Source: Nonomuraea montanisoli
GTDB lineage: Bacteria; Actinomycetota; Actinomycetes; Streptosporangiales; Streptosporangiaceae
DNA length: 64,000 nt
NCBI RefSeq assembly: GCF_013363975.1
Contig: NZ_JABWGN010000009.1
Span: forward strand, 413,195 to 477,194
Reading direction: 5' to 3'
Under the pieces are notes generated by a model, which ran no database searches, had not been told where the DNA came from, and worked only from the letters and a program-made list of their open reading frames with translations. Positions 61,727-64,000 of the stretch are shown here, piece after piece (position 1 is the first letter of the stretch; every line of letters starts with the position of its first letter). The translations under genes were made by a program, and so were the position numbers.

Positions 61727-62418
61727 ACGTCGCGCTGTGGGTCGTCGTCCCCTACATCGCTCTGACGATCTTCGTGGTCGGTCACGTGTGGCGCTGGCGC
61801 GTCGACCAGTTCGGCTGGACCACCCGCACCACGCAGGTCCTGGAGAGCCGGCTGCTGCGGCTGGGGTCCCCGCTGTTCCACCTCGGCGCGTTCGCCGCCA
61901 TCGGTGGCCACGTGCTGGGCCTGCTCGTCCCGAAGAGCCTGACCGCGGCGGTCGGGGTGGACGAGCACCTCTACCACCTGGTGTCGGTGAGCGCCGGGAC
62001 CGTGGCCGGGCTCATGGTGGTGGCGGGCCTGGGGCTGCTGCTGGCCCGCCGCCTCACCAGCCCGCGCGTGCGCCGCACCACCACCCGCGCCGACAAGGTC
62101 CTGTTCGCCGTACTGGCGGTCACGATCGCGCTCGGCCTGTCCGCGACCGTGGGCGAGAACCTGCTCGGCGGCGGCTACGACTACCGCGCCACCATCGCCG
62201 TCTGGTTCCGCGGCGTCCTGACCTTCCACCCCGACCCCGGCCTGATGGCCGGCGTGCCGCCGCTCTTCCGGCTGCACGCGCTGTCGGCCTGGGTGCTCAC
62301 CGCGATCTGGCCGTTCACCAGGCTCGTCCACGTCTGGTCGGCGCCGCTCGCGTACCTGTGGCGGCCCTACGTCGTCTACCGGCGGCGCACCCCGATCCAC
62401 CGGAGCCGGCATGTCTGA
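61723..62418 (+). CDS. narI: Respiratory nitrate reductase gamma subunit (cytochrome b)
   Basis: A 231-residue membrane protein with five helices. It carries the heme-b histidines in FHLGAFAAIGGHVLGLLVP and in LFRLHALSAWVLTAIWPFTRLVHVWSAPLAYLWRPY. It takes electrons from menaquinol. GTG 61723 overlaps the narJ stop, completing the narGHJI operon, and its end overlaps the nitronate monooxygenase start. Confidence 0.95.
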   Translation: MNVALWVVVPYIALTIFVVGHVWRWRVDQFGWTTRTTQVLESRLLRLGSPLFHLGAFAAIGGHVLGLLVPKSLTAAVGVDEHLYHLVSVSAGTVAGLMVVAGLGLLLARRLTSPRVRRTTTRADKVLFAVLAVTIALGLSATVGENLLGGGYDYRATIAVWFRGVLTFHPDPGLMAGVPPLFRLHALSAWVLTAIWPFTRLVHVWSAPLAYLWRPYVVYRRRTPIHRSRHV

Positions 62419-63922
62419 GACCGCGTTCCCCGTCCTGATCCAGGGCGGCATGGGGGTGGGGGTGTCCGGGTGGCGGCTGGCGCGCGCGGTCGCGCGTACC
62501 GGGCAGCTCGGCGTCGTGTCGGGCACCGCGCTGGACGTCACGCTGGCCCGCCGGCTGCAGCGCGGCGATCCCGGCGGCCATCTGCGCCGCGCACTGGCCT
62601 GCTTCCCGGAGCCCGCGCTCGCCGGACGGGTGCTCGGCCGCTACTTCGTGCCGGGCGGGATCGCGCCCGGCACGCCGTACCGGCCGGTGCCCCGGCTCGG
62701 GCTGCGGCCCAACCGCGCCCGCGACGAGCTGGCCGTGGTCGCCAACTTCGCCGAGGTCTTCCTCGCCAAGGAAGGGCACGACGGCCCGATCGGCGTCAAC
62801 TACCTGGAGAAGATCCAGCTCGCCACGCCGGCCGCCGTGTTCGGGGCCATGCTGGCCGGGGCCGACTACGTGCTGATGGGGGCGGGCATCCCGACGGAGA
62901 TCCCGGACCTGCTCGACGCGTTCGCCGCGCACCGCCCGGCCGAGATCACCGTCGCCGTGGCCGGAGCCGGCGACGACCGGCACACGATCGGCCTCGACCC
63001 GGGCACGGTGCTGCCCCGTCCCGCCGAGCCGACGCGGCGGCCGAAGTTGCTGGCGATCGTCTCCTCCCATGTGCTGGCCGCCTACCTGGCCCGTTCCCCG
63101 CGGACCCGGCCGGACGGGTTCGTCGTGGAGACGCCGGTGGCGGGCGGCCACAGCGCGCCGCCGCGCGGCCGCCCGCGCCTGGACGCCGCAGGTGAGCCCG
63201 TGTACGGCCCGCGCGACGAGGCCGACGTCGGCAAGGTCGCGGCGCTCGGCCTGCCGTTCTGGCTGGCCGGCGGCTACGGCGGGCCCGGCGGGCTGTCCCG
63301 GGCGCTGGCCGCGGGGGCCACCGGTGTCCAGGTGGGCTCGGCGTTCGCGCTGTGCCGCGAGTCCGGGTTCGACGACGCCCTCAGGCGCCGCCTGCTGCGC
63401 GCGGCCGCCGCCGGAACGCTGGAGGTCCACAACGACCCGCGCGCCTCGCCGACCGGCTTCCCGTTCAAGGTCGCGCGGCTGCCCGGCACCCTGTCCGAGC
63501 CCGAGGTCCACGAACGGCGGCCCCGGCTGTGCGACCTGGGCTACCTGCGCACCCCGTACGTCAGACCCGACGGCGCGCTCGGCTACCGCTGCCCCGCCGA
63601 ACCCGTCGACACCTACGCGCGCAAGGGCGGCTCCGTGGAGGAGGCCGAGGGCCGCCAATGCCTGTGCAACGGGCTGACCGCCGCCATCGGCCTGCCCCAG
63701 CACCGCGGCGACGGTTACCGCGAGCCGGCCCTGCTCACCCTGGGCCAGGACATCGCCTTCCTCCAGGGCCTGCCCGAGGACCACTCGGCCGCCGACGTCG
63801 TCCACCGCATCCTGCCGGCGCGGGAAAGCCCCGGCCAGGGGGAGAGTCGGCCGGGGCTTTCGCTCGACGGGGGTCAGACGGTGATGCTCCAGGAGTCCAG
63901 GAATCCGGTGTCACCGAGGTAG
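62411..63922 (+). CDS. Nitronate monooxygenase (2-nitropropane dioxygenase family)
   Basis: A TIM-barrel FMN enzyme: VLIQGGMGVGVSGWRLARAVARTGQLGVVSGTAL at the start, PIGVNYLEKIQL, DYVLMGAGIPTEIPDLLD, FVVETPVAGGHSAPPRG and GLPFWLAGGYGGPGGLSRALAAGATGVQVGSAF for FMN-phosphate binding. It oxidises alkyl nitronates or acts as an enoyl-reductase-like flavoprotein. Its ATG overlaps narI, so it is the fifth gene of the nar operon. The last about 30 residues of the frame run through a perfect terminator hairpin, so the natural stop near 63830 appears lost. Confidence 0.88.
   Translation: MSETAFPVLIQGGMGVGVSGWRLARAVARTGQLGVVSGTALDVTLARRLQRGDPGGHLRRALACFPEPALAGRVLGRYFVPGGIAPGTPYRPVPRLGLRPNRARDELAVVANFAEVFLAKEGHDGPIGVNYLEKIQLATPAAVFGAMLAGADYVLMGAGIPTEIPDLLDAFAAHRPAEITVAVAGAGDDRHTIGLDPGTVLPRPAEPTRRPKLLAIVSSHVLAAYLARSPRTRPDGFVVETPVAGGHSAPPRGRPRLDAAGEPVYGPRDEADVGKVAALGLPFWLAGGYGGPGGLSRALAAGATGVQVGSAFALCRESGFDDALRRRLLRAAAAGTLEVHNDPRASPTGFPFKVARLPGTLSEPEVHERRPRLCDLGYLRTPYVRPDGALGYRCPAEPVDTYARKGGSVEEAEGRQCLCNGLTAAIGLPQHRGDGYREPALLTLGQDIAFLQGLPEDHSAADVVHRILPARESPGQGESRPGLSLDGGQTVMLQESRNPVSPR
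63825..63860. terminator. Perfect 12-bp hairpin ending in TTT, bidirectional terminator
   Basis: AAAGCCCCGGCC (63825-63836) pairs exactly with GGCCGGGGCTTT (63849-63860) around a 12-base loop. It ends both the nar operon on the plus strand and the P-domain gene on the minus strand. It lies inside the 3' end of the nitronate monooxygenase frame. Confidence 0.88.
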
Positions 63923-64000
63923 ACGTCGCTGACCTCGAGGGTCCAGGTGCCGGCGGCCTGCTGGCTCACCGGTACCGAGTAGGTCCTGGTGCCGTAGGAG
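63874..64000 (-). CDS. P-domain (subtilase-type) protein, C-terminal end only
   Basis: The last 41 residues of a protein that continues beyond the window: SYGTRTYSVPVSQQAAGTWTLEVSDVY followed by GDTGFLDSWSITV. This is the C-terminal strand pair of a proprotein-convertase P (Homo B) domain, usually found after S8 or trypsin-like secreted proteases in actinomycetes. The catalytic domain is not visible, so the protease type is open. Confidence 0.8.
   Translation of the reverse strand, partial: SYGTRTYSVPVSQQAAGTWTLEVSDVYLGDTGFLDSWSITV

Overview
The window is very GC-rich, uses GTG starts freely and is tightly packed with short overlaps. Its gene content (CobN with a fused ChlI/ChlD-type chelatase, DevR-type boxes, PPOX flavoproteins, a LanL-type lantibiotic synthetase, many TetR/ArsR/PadR/HxlR regulators) points to a filamentous actinomycete, most likely of the Streptosporangiaceae type. 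That placement is inference; no rRNA or other marker gene is present.

Region 1 (1-13965) is an aerobic cobalamin pathway: cobM(partial)-cobK on plus, cobG-cobH-cobIJ on minus, cobN on plus behind a cobalamin riboswitch, and a second minus-strand operon cbtB-cbtA-phosphatase-chelatase-cobO-cobB behind a second cobalamin riboswitch. Cobalt uptake, cobalt insertion, a,c-amidation and adenosylation are thus linked to B12 level. Region 2 (14037-17471) has threonine dehydratase ilvA and an unusual membrane protein joining a WXG100-like/polymorphic-toxin-type N-terminal half to a phosphoglycosyl transferase (bacterial sugar transferase) domain.

Region 3 (17468-25740) is a set of small regulator/effector pairs: ArsR-MFS, TetR-acetyltransferase, CmtR-like ArsR with a CDF metal exporter, TetR-methyltransferase and BlaI-M56 peptidase, several with a clear palindromic operator, plus a broken DsbA gene. 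Region 4 (26023-31112) is a minimal class IV-type lanthipeptide locus on the minus strand (lanL synthetase, a 36-aa precursor that ORF callers miss, a strong hairpin, an ABC exporter), followed by a 43-residue Trp/Gly/Arg-rich peptide gene of unknown role. Region 5 (31353-44539) is accessory: a thioesterase, HIT and luciferase-like pseudogenes, a secreted peptidase, an esterase, an APH-fold kinase, PadR-GH5, PPOX, ABM, XRE and two alpha/beta hydrolases.

Region 6 (44613-50729) looks like a small-molecule degradation or tailoring cluster: FAD monooxygenase, TetR with a duplicated operator, amidohydrolase, acyl-CoA ligase, 3Fe-4S ferredoxin, PPOX protein and VOC protein. Region 7 (50849-53805) has CGNR, NIPSNAP/HxlR and UDP-glucose dehydrogenase. 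Region 8 (53781-63922) is a hypoxia/nitrogen-oxide block: a PPOX protein, flavohemoglobin, narGHJI and a nitronate monooxygenase, with three DevR/DosR-like boxes at the two control regions. The window ends in a partial gene with a P-domain (subtilase-type) C terminus.
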